Shown: piece after piece, positions 46,647-56,536 of the stretch
How positions within the stretch are numbered: the stretch's first letter is position 1
How the letters are laid out: each line of letters begins with the position of its first letter
Source: Rhodanobacter sp. C03
GTDB taxonomy: Bacteria; Pseudomonadota; Gammaproteobacteria; Xanthomonadales; Rhodanobacteraceae
Reading direction: 5' to 3'
Assembly (NCBI RefSeq): GCF_002001175.1
Contig: NZ_MUNT01000001.1
Coordinates: forward strand, 62,001-126,000
Length of the DNA stretch: 64,000 nt
The notes under the pieces: model-generated
Databases searched by the model: none
Told to the model about the DNA's origin: nothing
What the model saw: only the letters and a program-made list of their open reading frames with translations
Program-made: the position numbers and the translations under genes

Positions 46647-47219
46647 GTGCTGCGGCGCTTCACCCCCGCCGAGCTCGACGGCGCCGCCATGTTGCTGCGC
46701 GACGGCGGCGTGTTGGCCTATCCGACCGAGGCGGTGTTCGGGCTCGGCTGCGATCCGCACGACCGGGTTGCGTTCGAGCGGTTATTCGCGCTCAAGCAAC
46801 GTCCGCCAAACCAGGGCGTGCTGCTGATTGCGGCGGCGTTCGAGCAGGTCGAGCACTATATCGACCTTGCGGCCGTGCCTGCCGCGATCATGCGGCAGGT
46901 GCGCTCAAGCTGGCCTGGCCCCCACACCTGGATCTTCCCGCGCTCGGCCGCCGTGCCGGCATGGGTCGCCGGCGAGCATGCCGGCATTGCGCTGCGGGTC
47001 ACCTCGCATGAACCCGCTGGCGCCTTGTGCCGGACATTCGGTGGCGCGCTGGTTTCGACCAGCGCAAATCCGCATGGTCGGTTGCCGGCGCGTTCGGCGC
47101 AGACCGTGGTGGATTATTTTGGCGATGCGCTGGATGGCGTGCTGGATGCGCCGCTGGGCGGACAAACCAGCCCCACGGTGATCCGCGATGCCTTGTCGGG
47201 CGCTATCATTCGGGCATAA
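46647..47219 (+). CDS. tsaC: Threonylcarbamoyl-AMP synthase (YrdC/Sua5 family)
   Basis: A 190-aa enzyme making threonylcarbamoyl-AMP from Thr, bicarbonate and ATP for the t6A37 modification of ANN-decoding tRNAs, which includes the intron-containing tRNA-Ile(CAU). Conserved features: GGVLAYPTEAVFGLGCDP, KQRPPNQGVLLI, WPGPHTWIFP and STSANPHGRLPA. The length fits TsaC rather than Sua5 (no extra C-terminal domain). GTG 46647 directly abuts the topA TGA, so translation is coupled. Confidence 0.94.
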   Translation: MLRRFTPAELDGAAMLLRDGGVLAYPTEAVFGLGCDPHDRVAFERLFALKQRPPNQGVLLIAAAFEQVEHYIDLAAVPAAIMRQVRSSWPGPHTWIFPRSAAVPAWVAGEHAGIALRVTSHEPAGALCRTFGGALVSTSANPHGRLPARSAQTVVDYFGDALDGVLDAPLGGQTSPTVIRDALSGAIIRA

Positions 47220-47366
47220 GCGTCCAGGGGCGCGTCGGGTCGGCAGTCGTCATGCGACAGCTGAACCGTAGCGGGACGACAGACTTCGACATTCACGCCG
47301 CCGTTCACCGGCAGGCGCAATGCTGCTCCCCGGGTACAACGAATCGGAACGTCAGGGAGACAGCGA

Positions 47367-48740
47367 GTGGCTATCGTTTACGACACCTATCAGCGGGAAG
47401 CGCCGCAGCGGCTGCCGTTGCTGAATGCGATCGACTCCGCACGGGTGCTGGCATGGCGCGATGGCAAGGCGGTGAGTGCCGCGCAGTTTCTCGCGCATGT
47501 GCACGCCGTGGCTGCCGAACTCCCCACGGCCGCAGCTGCAGTGAACCTCTGCGAGGATCGGTACGCGTTTCTGGTGGCATTCTGCGCGATCGTGCTGCGT
47601 GGCCAGACCAACCTGTTGCCATCCTCGCGCGCGCAGCAGGCCGTCGACGAAGTGATGGCGGCGCACCCGGGCAGCTATGCGCTGGGCGAGCAGGCGCTCG
47701 ACCCGGCACCGTGCGGCTACCGCCGGCTGCCACCGCTCGAAGCAGTGCCGGCGCTCGTGCCGGATGAGGTATGGCCGATGATTCCAGCCGACCAGCTGGT
47801 GGCGATCGGCTACACCTCCGGCTCCACCGGCAAACCCAGTGCGAACGGAAAGACCTGGCGCAGCTTCCATGCCAGCAACCTCGGCAACCTGAGCATGTTG
47901 CAGGCCATCGTCGGAACACAGTTCACGGTGGTCACCACGGTGCCGCCGCAGCACATGTACGGCATGGAAATGTCGGTACTGCTGCCGCTGCTCGGCGACG
48001 TCGGCGTGCATGCTGGTCGCCCATTCTTCCCGGCCGACGTGGCCGCTGCGCTGGCCGAGATGCCGATGCCGCGCGTGCTGGTGACCACCCCGGTGCATCT
48101 GCGCGCGCTGGTGGAATCCGGTATCGAGCTGCCTTCGATCGCGGCGATGGTATCGGCTACCGCGCCGCTGGCGGTCGAGCTGGCGCAGGCCGCCGAGCAT
48201 TGCTTCGGCGCACCGTTGCTGGAAGTGTTCGGCTCTACCGAAACCTGTGTCTTCGCCAGCCGTCGTCCCACCGTGGACGAGGACTGGTTGCTGTATGACG
48301 GCGTCGCCCTGCATCCGCAACCGGACGGCACCGCGATCGAGGCGCCGCAACTGGACGGATCCATTACTCTGGCCGATATCGTCAGCCTGTCCGATGGTGG
48401 GCATCGCTTCCGCCTGCGCGGCCGGCATGCCGACATGCTGGAGATCGCCGGCAAGCGCGCCTCGCTCGGTGACCTCAATCGCCGCCTGCTGGCGATACCG
48501 GGCGTGCAAGACGGCGTGGTGTTTCAGCTCGATGGCGCCGATGCGCTTGGTGTGCATCGCATCGCGGCATTGGTGGTGGCACCGGAGCTGGACGAGCACG
48601 CGATCCTTGATGCACTGCGTTGCGCGATCGATCCGCTGTTCCTGCCGCGTCCGTTGCGCCTGGTGGCCGCGTTGCCGCGCAATGAGACCGGCAAATTGCC
48701 GCGGGCGGCGCTGTTGGAGCTGCTGCAGCATCACGCCTGA
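47367..48740 (+). CDS. AMP-dependent acyl/aryl ligase
   Basis: A 457-aa ANL-superfamily adenylating enzyme. The P-loop is YTSGSTGKPSANGKTW, the A5-like motif FGSTETCVFASRRP, the hinge/adenylate region RLRGRHADMLEIAGKRAS, and the C-terminal Lys lies in NETGKLPRAAL. It is shorter than typical acyl-CoA ligases and resembles the ligases of aryl-polyene (xanthomonadin-type) clusters and lipid assembly. No ketosynthase, ACP or dehydratase gene surrounds it here, so it stands alone between tsaC and purD. GTG 47367 has GGGAG about 9 nt upstream. The substrate is unknown. Confidence 0.83.
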   Translation: MAIVYDTYQREAPQRLPLLNAIDSARVLAWRDGKAVSAAQFLAHVHAVAAELPTAAAAVNLCEDRYAFLVAFCAIVLRGQTNLLPSSRAQQAVDEVMAAHPGSYALGEQALDPAPCGYRRLPPLEAVPALVPDEVWPMIPADQLVAIGYTSGSTGKPSANGKTWRSFHASNLGNLSMLQAIVGTQFTVVTTVPPQHMYGMEMSVLLPLLGDVGVHAGRPFFPADVAAALAEMPMPRVLVTTPVHLRALVESGIELPSIAAMVSATAPLAVELAQAAEHCFGAPLLEVFGSTETCVFASRRPTVDEDWLLYDGVALHPQPDGTAIEAPQLDGSITLADIVSLSDGGHRFRLRGRHADMLEIAGKRASLGDLNRRLLAIPGVQDGVVFQLDGADALGVHRIAALVVAPELDEHAILDALRCAIDPLFLPRPLRLVAALPRNETGKLPRAALLELLQHHA

Positions 48741-48847
48741 AACGTTGCAGTAGCACCGGTTGCGCATTGCTCAGATGCTGTTCCAGTGCTGCCGCTACAA
48801 TGCGCGCCTGCGCTGCTTGGCGCATGGGTGGTACTCGGAGTGCAGGC

Positions 48848-50131
48848 ATGAAGGTTCTGGTGATCGGCAGCGGCGGGCGCGAACACGCGCTGGCGTGGAA
48901 GCTCAAGCAGTCGTCGCAGGTCGACGAGGTGATCGTGGCGCCCGGCAATGCCGGCACCGCGCATGAACCGGGTGTGCGTAATGTCGATGTCGCGATGGAC
49001 GATCTCGATGGCCTGCTGCAGCTGGCCAAGCGCGAGAAGATCGGGCTGACCGTGGTCGGCCCCGAGGTACCGCTGGTGGCCGGCGTGGTCGACCGTTTCC
49101 GTGGTGCCGGTCTGCGTATCTTCGGTCCGCGCGCGATCGCCGCGCAGCTGGAAGGTTCCAAGGCCTTCGCCAAGGACTTCCTGCAGCGGCACAACATCCC
49201 AACCGCGCGCTATGCCGTGTTCACCGAGTTGAATCCGGCGCTGGCCTATGTGCGCCAGCACGGCGCACCGATCGTGATCAAGGCCGACGGTCTCGCCGCC
49301 GGCAAGGGCGTGGTGGTCGCGCTGACCCTGGCCGATGCCGAGCTGGCGTTGCACGACATGCTCGGCGCGCACAGTTTCGGCGATGCCTCGGCGCGGGTGG
49401 TGATCGAGGAATTCCTCGATGGCGAGGAGGCCAGCTACATCGTGATGAGCGACGGCAGTCATGCGCTGCCGATGGCCTCGAGCCAGGATCACAAGCGCCG
49501 CGACGAGGGCGATCTGGGTCCCAACACCGGCGGCATGGGCGCGTATTCGCCGGCTCCGGTGGTCACGCCCGAGGTCGAACAGCGCATCCTCGAGCAAGTG
49601 ATCGAACCGACCCTGCATGGCATGGCCAGCGAGGGTGCGCCGTTCATCGGTTTCCTCTATGCCGGCCTGATGATCGACAAGCAGGGCAATCCAAAGGTGA
49701 TCGAGTTCAACGTGCGCTTCGGTGATCCGGAAACCCAGCCGATCATGCTGAGGCTGAAGTCCGATCTGGTCGAACTGATCGATGCCGCGCTGGACGGCCG
49801 GCTGGCACACGCCCAAGCCCGTTGGGACGTGCGCCCGGCGATTGGCGTGGTGATGGCTGCCGGCGGTTACCCGGGCAAGGTGCGCAGCGGTGACGTGATC
49901 GAGGGTCTCGATGCAGTCACCCACAGCGATGCCAAGGTCTTCCATGCCGGCACCCGGCTCGATGGCCAGGGTCGTGCCGTCACGGCGGGCGGACGCGTGC
50001 TGACGGTATGCGCGCTGGGCCGGGACATCACGGCGGCCCGCGAGCAGGCCTATGCCGCGGTCAAGCAGATCCATTACGCCGGTGCCTTTTGCCGGCGCGA
50101 TATCGCGTATCGTGCCCTGCGGCGCGATTGA
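48848..50131 (+). CDS. purD: Phosphoribosylamine-glycine ligase
   Basis: GAR synthetase of 427 aa, second step of de novo purine synthesis (phosphoribosylamine + glycine + ATP). N-terminal MKVLVIGSGGREHALAWKL, ATP-grasp loop IVIKADGLAAGKGVVVA, KRRDEGDLGPNTGGMGAYSP, and the metal-binding FNVRFGDPETQP are all intact. ATG 48848 begins the canonical N-terminus. Length is normal. The usual partner purH is not in the window. No PurR-like or riboswitch element was seen upstream. Confidence 0.97.
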   Translation: MKVLVIGSGGREHALAWKLKQSSQVDEVIVAPGNAGTAHEPGVRNVDVAMDDLDGLLQLAKREKIGLTVVGPEVPLVAGVVDRFRGAGLRIFGPRAIAAQLEGSKAFAKDFLQRHNIPTARYAVFTELNPALAYVRQHGAPIVIKADGLAAGKGVVVALTLADAELALHDMLGAHSFGDASARVVIEEFLDGEEASYIVMSDGSHALPMASSQDHKRRDEGDLGPNTGGMGAYSPAPVVTPEVEQRILEQVIEPTLHGMASEGAPFIGFLYAGLMIDKQGNPKVIEFNVRFGDPETQPIMLRLKSDLVELIDAALDGRLAHAQARWDVRPAIGVVMAAGGYPGKVRSGDVIEGLDAVTHSDAKVFHAGTRLDGQGRAVTAGGRVLTVCALGRDITAAREQAYAAVKQIHYAGAFCRRDIAYRALRRD

Positions 50132-50346
50132 CGCCGCCGGTCTGATCGGTGGCGATCAGCAAAAGTCCGGACGGCGGACGGTCGTGCAGGAAGTTGCGTA
50201 CGCCTGCGCATGGCAGGTCATTGGTTGGGTTGATTTTTCAGCGACGGCATTTTTGGGCTATTCTTAACAGCTTCCCCCGCGTAAAGCCGCGGCGCACAGG
50301 CGCCTGACAGCTTTCGTGCTTGCTTTCACGTTGATGAGGTTTTCCC

Positions 50347-51228
50347 ATGCGCAAGACGGTTTTGTCGCTGATGTCGGTTGCAGCCCTGGCCTTGGCCGGC
50401 TGCAATAATCCTGCTTCCCCGTCGCAGCCGACGGATAAGGGCGCGGCTTCCTCCGCCTCGACGGGTACGGCAGCGTCCACCAAGGCTCCCAGCGAAGTGA
50501 GCGGCACGATTTCGTTGCGTGGGGCCAGCCAGCCGTCGGCCAATGCCCAGCTGGTGGTCAACCTGATCGACGTGACGGCGACCGCCGCGGGCACCGCGCC
50601 GCTGGCGAGCAAGACGTCTCCGGCAGGAACGTTCCCGCAGCCGTTCCAGCTGACCTTCAATCCGGCCCAAGTGAAGCCGGATGACCTCTACATCGTGCAG
50701 GTCTCCCTGACCGACGGCGAGCGTCACTATGTGATGCCGATGCAGGCGCCGGTGCTGGCCAAGGGCAGCAAGAATACTGGCGTGGCGATCGAGCTGGTAG
50801 CCGAGCAGACGCCGGGCGAGAAGGTGCTCGCCGCGTTCACCGCGGATCAGAAACAGCTGGGTGCGATGAAGGTCACGCATGGCACCAAGCTCGAGGCGAA
50901 TGCCTCGCGCGGCTGGCAGTTGTTCCGCCAGGCGGGCCAGATCCAGTTCATTCGCGAACTGGTCGACTATGGCGACAAGGGCTTCACCAGCACCGATTAC
51001 GCCTACAAGGATGGCAAGGTGTGGGCGATCGTGCAGCAGACCATGGCCAGCAGCGGTGCGAAACCCAGCTCGATCGACCGTGCCGGTTGGAGCGATGACG
51101 GTACGTTGGTGCTGAAGCAGCATGAGGTCGGCAATGACGTGCAGACGCTGGACGACGATGCGGCGGCGAAGCTGCACAAGCAGGCACAGGACATTCTCAG
51201 CCTGGCCACGAACGGCAAGAACAAGTAA
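50347..51228 (+). CDS. YbaY/YscW-type lipoprotein
   Basis: A 293-aa predicted lipoprotein: lipobox LALAGC with modified Cys19 and a low-complexity Ser/Ala/Thr linker (residues 20-55). Next comes a beta-rich domain of the YbaY/YscW (DUF4377-like secretion lipoprotein) type (GTISLRGASQPSANAQLVVN) near residues 57-155, and a second, unrecognised C-terminal domain. Probable outer-membrane lipoprotein with an unknown periplasmic function. A bidirectional terminator lies 20 bp after the stop. The preceding 200 bp hold a likely promoter, with an AT-rich stretch around 50230-50270. Confidence 0.82.
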   Translation: MRKTVLSLMSVAALALAGCNNPASPSQPTDKGAASSASTGTAASTKAPSEVSGTISLRGASQPSANAQLVVNLIDVTATAAGTAPLASKTSPAGTFPQPFQLTFNPAQVKPDDLYIVQVSLTDGERHYVMPMQAPVLAKGSKNTGVAIELVAEQTPGEKVLAAFTADQKQLGAMKVTHGTKLEANASRGWQLFRQAGQIQFIRELVDYGDKGFTSTDYAYKDGKVWAIVQQTMASSGAKPSSIDRAGWSDDGTLVLKQHEVGNDVQTLDDDAAAKLHKQAQDILSLATNGKNK

Positions 51229-51248
51229 GTCATCTGAAAACGGATATG

Positions 51249-51281
51249 AAAAGGCCGTCCGCGCAAGCGGACGGCCTTTTT
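51249..51281. terminator. Bidirectional rho-independent terminator
   Basis: AAGGCCGTCCGC-GCAA-GCGGACGGCCTT with T-runs on both strands (TTTT after the right arm, and AAAA before the left arm). It sits between the convergent lipoprotein and autotransporter genes. Confidence 0.9.
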
Positions 51282-51302
51282 GTTGTAGCGACCAGCGCCG
51301 GG

Positions 51303-53321
51303 TCAGAAACCGATCTTGAAGCCCGCGTTGATGCTGTTGTACTTCTGGCTGTTGTCGCTGAAGCGACCGCTGTAACCGATCCAGCTGGTCACGTTGGGCG
51401 TGAGCTGGGCGGACACGCCAAGATCAGCGGTACCCCAGCTTTTGTCGGGGGTGAATCCGGTCAGCTCGAATGTGCCGTTCATGCTGTTCAGGCCGGCGCT
51501 GACCGAGTCTGGCTGAGCTTTGCTGTCGTGGTTCCAGCCCAGTTCGGCGTACGGCGAAAGCAACAGATTGGCAACCTGCCAACTGCCCTGCAGGCGCCAG
51601 CCGAGGGTGCCGATCAACGCATCGCGCTGCTGCCGCCCGAACCACATTGCGGTGCTGTCGTTGCCGCTTTCGTTGTAACCGTCGACCTTGATGGTCTGCC
51701 ACTCGAGGTTGGCAAACGGGCCGGTGCGCAAGCTGCCGAAATCAAACCACCAGCCACCCGTGGCGCCGCCGCCCAGGTGCGAACCATCGGTTTTGCCGCT
51801 CTCACTGCGCTGCATGGCACCGAGCGTGATGTCGCGCTGGATATTGGTGAATCCGGAGTGGCCGAAATTGGCATAACCGCCGACGTAGCCGCCGCCAGCC
51901 TGATAGGTGATGTAACCGAGTCCGCTCAGGTCTTGCAGCTTGTAACCACCGCCGCCGGAAAAATCGGCATTGTTCTGACTGACACCGAATGCGACGCCCG
52001 CAGAGACGTGGTCGGTGGCGTGTATATCCGCACCCAGCGTCAAGTTGAAATTGTTGCTGTTGGTCTTGGGTGAGCCGTTGTTCGCATCGAAACGCTGATC
52101 GCCGTAATCGATATTGACGAACGTACGGGTCTCGGCGCCGGTGCTGTCCGCCAGCATCTGCTTGCGGATGGCATGCGTCTGCGCGGTGCTGTCCGTCAGC
52201 GCCGTCTCGCCGAGCAGCGAAATCTGTGCCGGGGCCTGGATCACCGACAGCACGTACTGGGTGAGCATCATGTCGGCGCCGGTGGTCGGATGCACGCCAT
52301 CGGCAAACACGTAGCTCAGGTTCGTGCCGGGCGCGTAGGTGTACGGCAGGCCCGAACCCTGCGGTCCGCACTGCACCGAGCTGGAGCCGACGCCACACGC
52401 CGGTGTGGTGGCATTGGTGAAACCGAAGGCCTGCGGATTGGCGATCGCTTCGGACAGCAGCGCATAGGCGTTGATCGGGATGATGCCCTTGCCCAGTTGG
52501 CCCAGACCGTTATTGAGCTGGCCGTTGTAGATCAGGCTGAGGCCGGTCAGTGATGCGGCGGCAGAAGCGCCCTGCTCGGTGGCTTCCGGCGTCAGTCCGA
52601 TATTGGGCAGGTTGAAGACCAGGATGTTCTTCGCCCCGGCGCTCTGCAGCTGACCGATCAACTTGACCTCCTGCTGCGCGGCGGCGCCGACGGCTGCCTG
52701 CGCCTGATCGGCGGTCATCAGGGAGGAGACGCCGGCAGCTGCCTGCACCTGCTGGGTCACCGCCGCCGTCACCTGCTGGGTGATCTGCGGGGTGAGCGCC
52801 TGGATCTGGGCAGCGCTGTATCCAGCGGCCTGCAACTGCGCGATCTGCGCTGCGACGTTCTGAGTGATCAGCTGCTGCGCCGTGGCGGCGGCACCGGCCG
52901 AGGTGGCGGCATAGAAGATGTCGTTGGCACCACCCCAGATCGAATACAGCGCGCTGCCGTTGACCTTGCCGCCGGCGAGATAGGCATTGACCTGGCTGGT
53001 CAGGGTAGGCACCACCGCCGGCGTGCCGGGTGAGTTGGTGAGTACACCGGCGCCGCCCCAGGCGTAGTCGGAGCCGCCGGTCAGCGAGGGGCTGAGTGTC
53101 TGGCCCAGCTGGCTGGCGATGTATTCGATCGCCACGTGGCCCGGATTGGTGGTGAAGCGCAAGGGCGGCTGGATACCGGGCGCCGTGGCGAGCGAAATAT
53201 TGCCGTTGTCACTGAGGCTGTCGCCAAACACGATGACTTGACTGAAGTCGGTGGCGACGGCGGCGCTGCTGAACAGCAACGTGGCGGCGATGGCGCCGGC
53301 GAGTTGGCGAGTGCGAAGCAT
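51303..53321 (-). CDS. GDSL esterase autotransporter (EstA-like)
   Basis: A 672-aa outer-membrane esterase. Signal peptide residues 1-24 (ending SSAAVAT). GDSL-family passenger domain with nucleophile Ser35 (VFGDSLSDNGN), block II/III residues (GGANDIF) and the catalytic Asp341-x-x-His344 pair (FADGVHPTTG). An Ala/Gln-rich helical insert of about 70 residues lies between blocks. The C-terminal 270 residues form the autotransporter beta-barrel ending INAGFKIGF with terminal Phe. ATG 53321 is preceded by AGGAG at 8 nt. Homologues hydrolyse short-chain esters and affect rhamnolipid and motility traits. It is expressed convergently with the lipoprotein gene. Confidence 0.93.
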   Translation of the reverse strand: MLRTRQLAGAIAATLLFSSAAVATDFSQVIVFGDSLSDNGNISLATAPGIQPPLRFTTNPGHVAIEYIASQLGQTLSPSLTGGSDYAWGGAGVLTNSPGTPAVVPTLTSQVNAYLAGGKVNGSALYSIWGGANDIFYAATSAGAAATAQQLITQNVAAQIAQLQAAGYSAAQIQALTPQITQQVTAAVTQQVQAAAGVSSLMTADQAQAAVGAAAQQEVKLIGQLQSAGAKNILVFNLPNIGLTPEATEQGASAAASLTGLSLIYNGQLNNGLGQLGKGIIPINAYALLSEAIANPQAFGFTNATTPACGVGSSSVQCGPQGSGLPYTYAPGTNLSYVFADGVHPTTGADMMLTQYVLSVIQAPAQISLLGETALTDSTAQTHAIRKQMLADSTGAETRTFVNIDYGDQRFDANNGSPKTNSNNFNLTLGADIHATDHVSAGVAFGVSQNNADFSGGGGYKLQDLSGLGYITYQAGGGYVGGYANFGHSGFTNIQRDITLGAMQRSESGKTDGSHLGGGATGGWWFDFGSLRTGPFANLEWQTIKVDGYNESGNDSTAMWFGRQQRDALIGTLGWRLQGSWQVANLLLSPYAELGWNHDSKAQPDSVSAGLNSMNGTFELTGFTPDKSWGTADLGVSAQLTPNVTSWIGYSGRFSDNSQKYNSINAGFKIGF

Positions 53322-53428
53322 GGGTAACACTCCTGGGCCGGAATGGCCTTGTTATATGAGCGTTACGTTAATGCACCCCATACGGAAGCGCATGCTGCAT
53401 TGCAGCGCGCTTCCGTATCGTGGCCGCG

Positions 53429-55756
53429 TCAACGTTTGGCGGCGCGTGCCAGCGCGTCGGCGAAGGCGCTGTTGGCCGGTGCCGCTGCCGGTTTGGGCGC
53501 GCTGCTGGCCGGCCGGCCGCCGTTGCGGGCATCGCGCTTGCCGTCCGGGTTGCCGCCAACGGCGGGACGCCCACCACGCGCCTGTCCGGGTTCATCGTTC
53601 AGCCGCATGCTGAGGCCGATGCGCTGGCGCGGCAGGTCGATCTCCATCACCTTGACCTTGACGATGTCGCCGGCCTTCACCGCGTCACGCGGATCCTTGA
53701 CGAAGGTGTGCGACAGCGCGGAGACATGCACCAGACCGTCCTGATGCACGCCGATGTCGACGAACGCGCCGAATGCTGCGACGTTGGTGACGCGGCCTTC
53801 GAGGATCATGCCGGGCTTGAGATCCTTCACGTCCTCGACGCCTTCGGCGAAGCTCGGCGCGACGAATTCCGGGCGTGGATCGCGGCCGGGTTTCTCCAGT
53901 TCCTTCAGGATGTCGCGCACGGTCGGCACACCGAATTTCTCGTCGGTGAACTGCTCCGGTTTCAGGCCGCGCAGGAAGCCGCTGTCGCCGATGATGTTGC
54001 GCACCTCGCGGCCGCACTGAGCGATGATCCGTTCGACCACAGGATAGGCTTCCGGGTGAACCGAGCTGGCGTCCAGGGGGTTGTCGCCGTTTGGCACGCG
54101 CAGGAAGCCGGCGCACTGCTCGAAGGCCTTGTCGCCGAGCCGCGGCACTTTCAGCAGTGCCTTGCGGTTGGCGAACGGGCCATTCGCGTCGCGGTGCTTC
54201 ACCACGTTCTCCGCGACCGACACGGACAGGCCGGCCACGCGCGACAGCAGTGCGGCGGAGGCGGTGTTCACGTCCACGCCGACGGCGTTGACGCAATCCT
54301 CGACGCGCGCATCCAGCGCGCGTGCCAGCTTGATCTGGTTCACGTCGTGCTGGTACTGGCCGACGCCGATCGCCTTCGGCTCGATCTTCACCAGCTCGGC
54401 CAGCGGGTCCTGCAGGCGGCGGGCAATGGAGATGGCGCCACGCAGGGTCACATCGAGTTCGGGGAATTCCTTCGCGGCGATTTCCGAGGCGGAATACACC
54501 GAGGCGCCGGCTTCGCTCACCACGATCTTCGACAGCTTGGCCTCGGGAAGCTTATTGATCAGTTCACCGGTCAACTTGTCGGTTTCGCGCGAGGCGGTGC
54601 CGTTGCCGATCGCGATCAAATTCACACCGTGCTGCTTGCACAGCTTCGCCAACTGCACGAGGGATTCATTCCACTGCCGGCGCGGCTCGTGCGGATAGAT
54701 GACATCGGTGGCGAGCAGCTTGCCGGTGGCATCGACCACCGCCACCTTGACGCCGGTGCGGATACCCGGGTCCAGGCCCATCACCGTACTCGCTCCAGCC
54801 GGCGCGGCCAGCATCAGGTCTTTCAGGTTGTCGCCGAACACGCGGATCGCCTCGTCCTCGGCGCCTTCGCGCACGCGGCCGAACAGGTCGAGGGTTAGAT
54901 GCAGATGCAGCTTCACGCGCCAGGTCAGGCGCACGGTTTCGCGCAGCCACGCATCGGCGGCACGGCCGCGGTTGTGGATGTTGGCGTGCGCGGCGACGCG
55001 GCCTTCGCCTTCGGCATGACCCTGCTCGGTATCGGCGGCCGGTGCGAGTTCCAGTTCGAGAATGCCTTCGTTGCGCGCGCGCATCAGTGCCAACAGTCGG
55101 TGCGAAGGGATCTTGCCGACCGGTTCGACGTGATCGAAGTAATCGCGGAACTTCGCGCCCTCGTTCTCCTTGCCTTCGACCAGCTTCGCGCGGATCTGCC
55201 CCTGCGCCCACAGCCAGTCGCGCAACTCGCCGACCAGGTGGGCGTCCTCGGCGATCGACTCCATCAGGATCGCGCGCGCGCCGTCGAGCGCAGCGCGCAC
55301 GTCGGCAACGTCTTTTTCCGCGTCGACAAACTTTTCGGCGATTGCCTCGGGCGTCAGCGTGGGATCCTCGCGCAGGCCCAGCGCCAGCGGTTCCAGTCCG
55401 GCTTCGCGCGCGATCTGCGCCTTGGTGCGGCGCTTCGGCTTGTACGGCAGATACAGATCCTCCAGCCGCGCCTTGGTGTCGGCAGCGAGGATGTCGTTCT
55501 TCAATACATCGTTCAGCTTGCCCTGTTCCTCGATGCTGGCGAGGATCGCGCTGCGGCGGTCCTCCAGCTCGCGCAGGTAATACAGGCGCTCTTCCAGCAG
55601 GCGCAACTGGGTGTCGTCCAGACCGCCGGTGACTTCCTTGCGGTAACGCGCGATGAACGGCACGGTGGCGCCGCCGTCGAGCAATTCCACCGCCGCGCGC
55701 ACCTGTTCGGTCTTGGCGGCGATGTCCTGGGCAATGCGTTGTTCGATGCTGGGCAT
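53429..55756 (-). CDS. tex: Tex transcription accessory protein with S1 domain
   Basis: RNA-binding protein of 775 aa conserved in bacteria and implicated in transcription elongation and gene expression fitness. Order: N-terminal helical Tex domain ([40 protein letters not shown]), YqgF/RNase H-like domain ([18 protein letters not shown]), helix-hairpin-helix region ([25 protein letters not shown]) and S1 domain ([20 protein letters not shown]), then a basic Pro/Gly-rich tail. ATG 55756 gives the canonical start; a longer in-frame extension upstream is not supported. Confidence 0.96.
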   Translation of the reverse strand: MPSIEQRIAQDIAAKTEQVRAAVELLDGGATVPFIARYRKEVTGGLDDTQLRLLEERLYYLRELEDRRSAILASIEEQGKLNDVLKNDILAADTKARLEDLYLPYKPKRRTKAQIAREAGLEPLALGLREDPTLTPEAIAEKFVDAEKDVADVRAALDGARAILMESIAEDAHLVGELRDWLWAQGQIRAKLVEGKENEGAKFRDYFDHVEPVGKIPSHRLLALMRARNEGILELELAPAADTEQGHAEGEGRVAAHANIHNRGRAADAWLRETVRLTWRVKLHLHLTLDLFGRVREGAEDEAIRVFGDNLKDLMLAAPAGASTVMGLDPGIRTGVKVAVVDATGKLLATDVIYPHEPRRQWNESLVQLAKLCKQHGVNLIAIGNGTASRETDKLTGELINKLPEAKLSKIVVSEAGASVYSASEIAAKEFPELDVTLRGAISIARRLQDPLAELVKIEPKAIGVGQYQHDVNQIKLARALDARVEDCVNAVGVDVNTASAALLSRVAGLSVSVAENVVKHRDANGPFANRKALLKVPRLGDKAFEQCAGFLRVPNGDNPLDASSVHPEAYPVVERIIAQCGREVRNIIGDSGFLRGLKPEQFTDEKFGVPTVRDILKELEKPGRDPRPEFVAPSFAEGVEDVKDLKPGMILEGRVTNVAAFGAFVDIGVHQDGLVHVSALSHTFVKDPRDAVKAGDIVKVKVMEIDLPRQRIGLSMRLNDEPGQARGGRPAVGGNPDGKRDARNGGRPASSAPKPAAAPANSAFADALARAAKR

Positions 55757-56059
55757 GAGTGACTTTCTGCTCCTTGAGCTATGGCGCGTCGCGCCGGGTG
55801 ATGCAATCAAGCTGGTGATGATAGCAAGCTGCGTTTGCCCTCTTGCTGCCGTGGCGGGTGATTGCCGCGCCGCGCGGGAAGCATCCTGCCGACCCTCCAT
55901 TCAAAGGGTAAGCCAAGCGTGTCGATTACATGCAGAAGTGGAACCGGGTGGCACCCGAGGACAAGGCCGTGCTGACTTTGCACGAGCAGGACGGCGTCTG
56001 AGTCTGATGTGGACGGAAGACGCCAGAGCACATGCGGGCGCCTTCCTTGAACGGCCTCA
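55757..56059. other. Intergenic region between tex and winged-helix gene
   Basis: No full gene is seen. A protein-like 27-codon stretch on the plus strand (55912-56001, including DYMQKWNRVAPEDKAVLTLH) ends in TGA but has no upstream continuation because TAA precedes it; it may be a gene remnant. The tex promoter must lie at the left end. Confidence 0.5.
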
Positions 56060-56536
56060 TCAGGAGGCATCGCGCCGGGGATGGTTGCGCCGCTCGGCCG
56101 CGCGGCGTCGTTCCATCAATCGGGTGTCGGTTGCAGTCCTCATGGACGTGACTTCCCGCGGTATGGTCGGTGCGGCCGGGGATGCCTCGCACCGATGCAC
56201 CTCGCCAATGAAGCGATAGCCCAGGCAGTTCACGGTGGCGATATAGCGTGGGTTATGCGGTGGGTCGCCCAAGGCGTTGCGCAATTGCGAAATCACCCGG
56301 GTGAGTACTCCTGGCGTCACGTTGCGATGCCCCCAGACCGTATCGAGCAGTGCATTTTTGCCAATCATCGCGCCGGCCTGCTCGATCAACGCGACCAGCA
56401 CGGCATACGCCTTGGGCTCCACCAGGATCGGATGTCCGTTGCGCTCCAGGCGGTGCGCGCGTGGTTCGACGACGATGTCGTCGCATTGATAGATCCAGCG
56501 GCTGCCTGGGACGGACATTGTCACCATCGTGACCAT
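56060..56536 (-). CDS. Orphan winged-helix (OmpR/CadC-type) DNA-binding protein
   Basis: About 158 aa containing a single Trans_reg_C winged helix (residues about 20-110: DIVVEPRAHRLERNGHPILV, VEPKAYAVLVALIEQAGAMI, VWGHRNVTPGVLTRVISQLR, IATVNCLGYRFIG). There is no receiver or transmembrane domain. The C-terminal tail is Arg-rich (MERRRAAERRNHPRRDAS). ATG 56536 was chosen because AGAGG lies 8 nt upstream; ATG 56542 is also possible. The HTH is followed by the canonical wing YRF. Its target is unknown; the small secreted protein gene 370 bp upstream on the other strand is one candidate. Confidence 0.8.
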   Translation of the reverse strand: MVTMVTMSVPGSRWIYQCDDIVVEPRAHRLERNGHPILVEPKAYAVLVALIEQAGAMIGKNALLDTVWGHRNVTPGVLTRVISQLRNALGDPPHNPRYIATVNCLGYRFIGEVHRCEASPAAPTIPREVTSMRTATDTRLMERRRAAERRNHPRRDAS

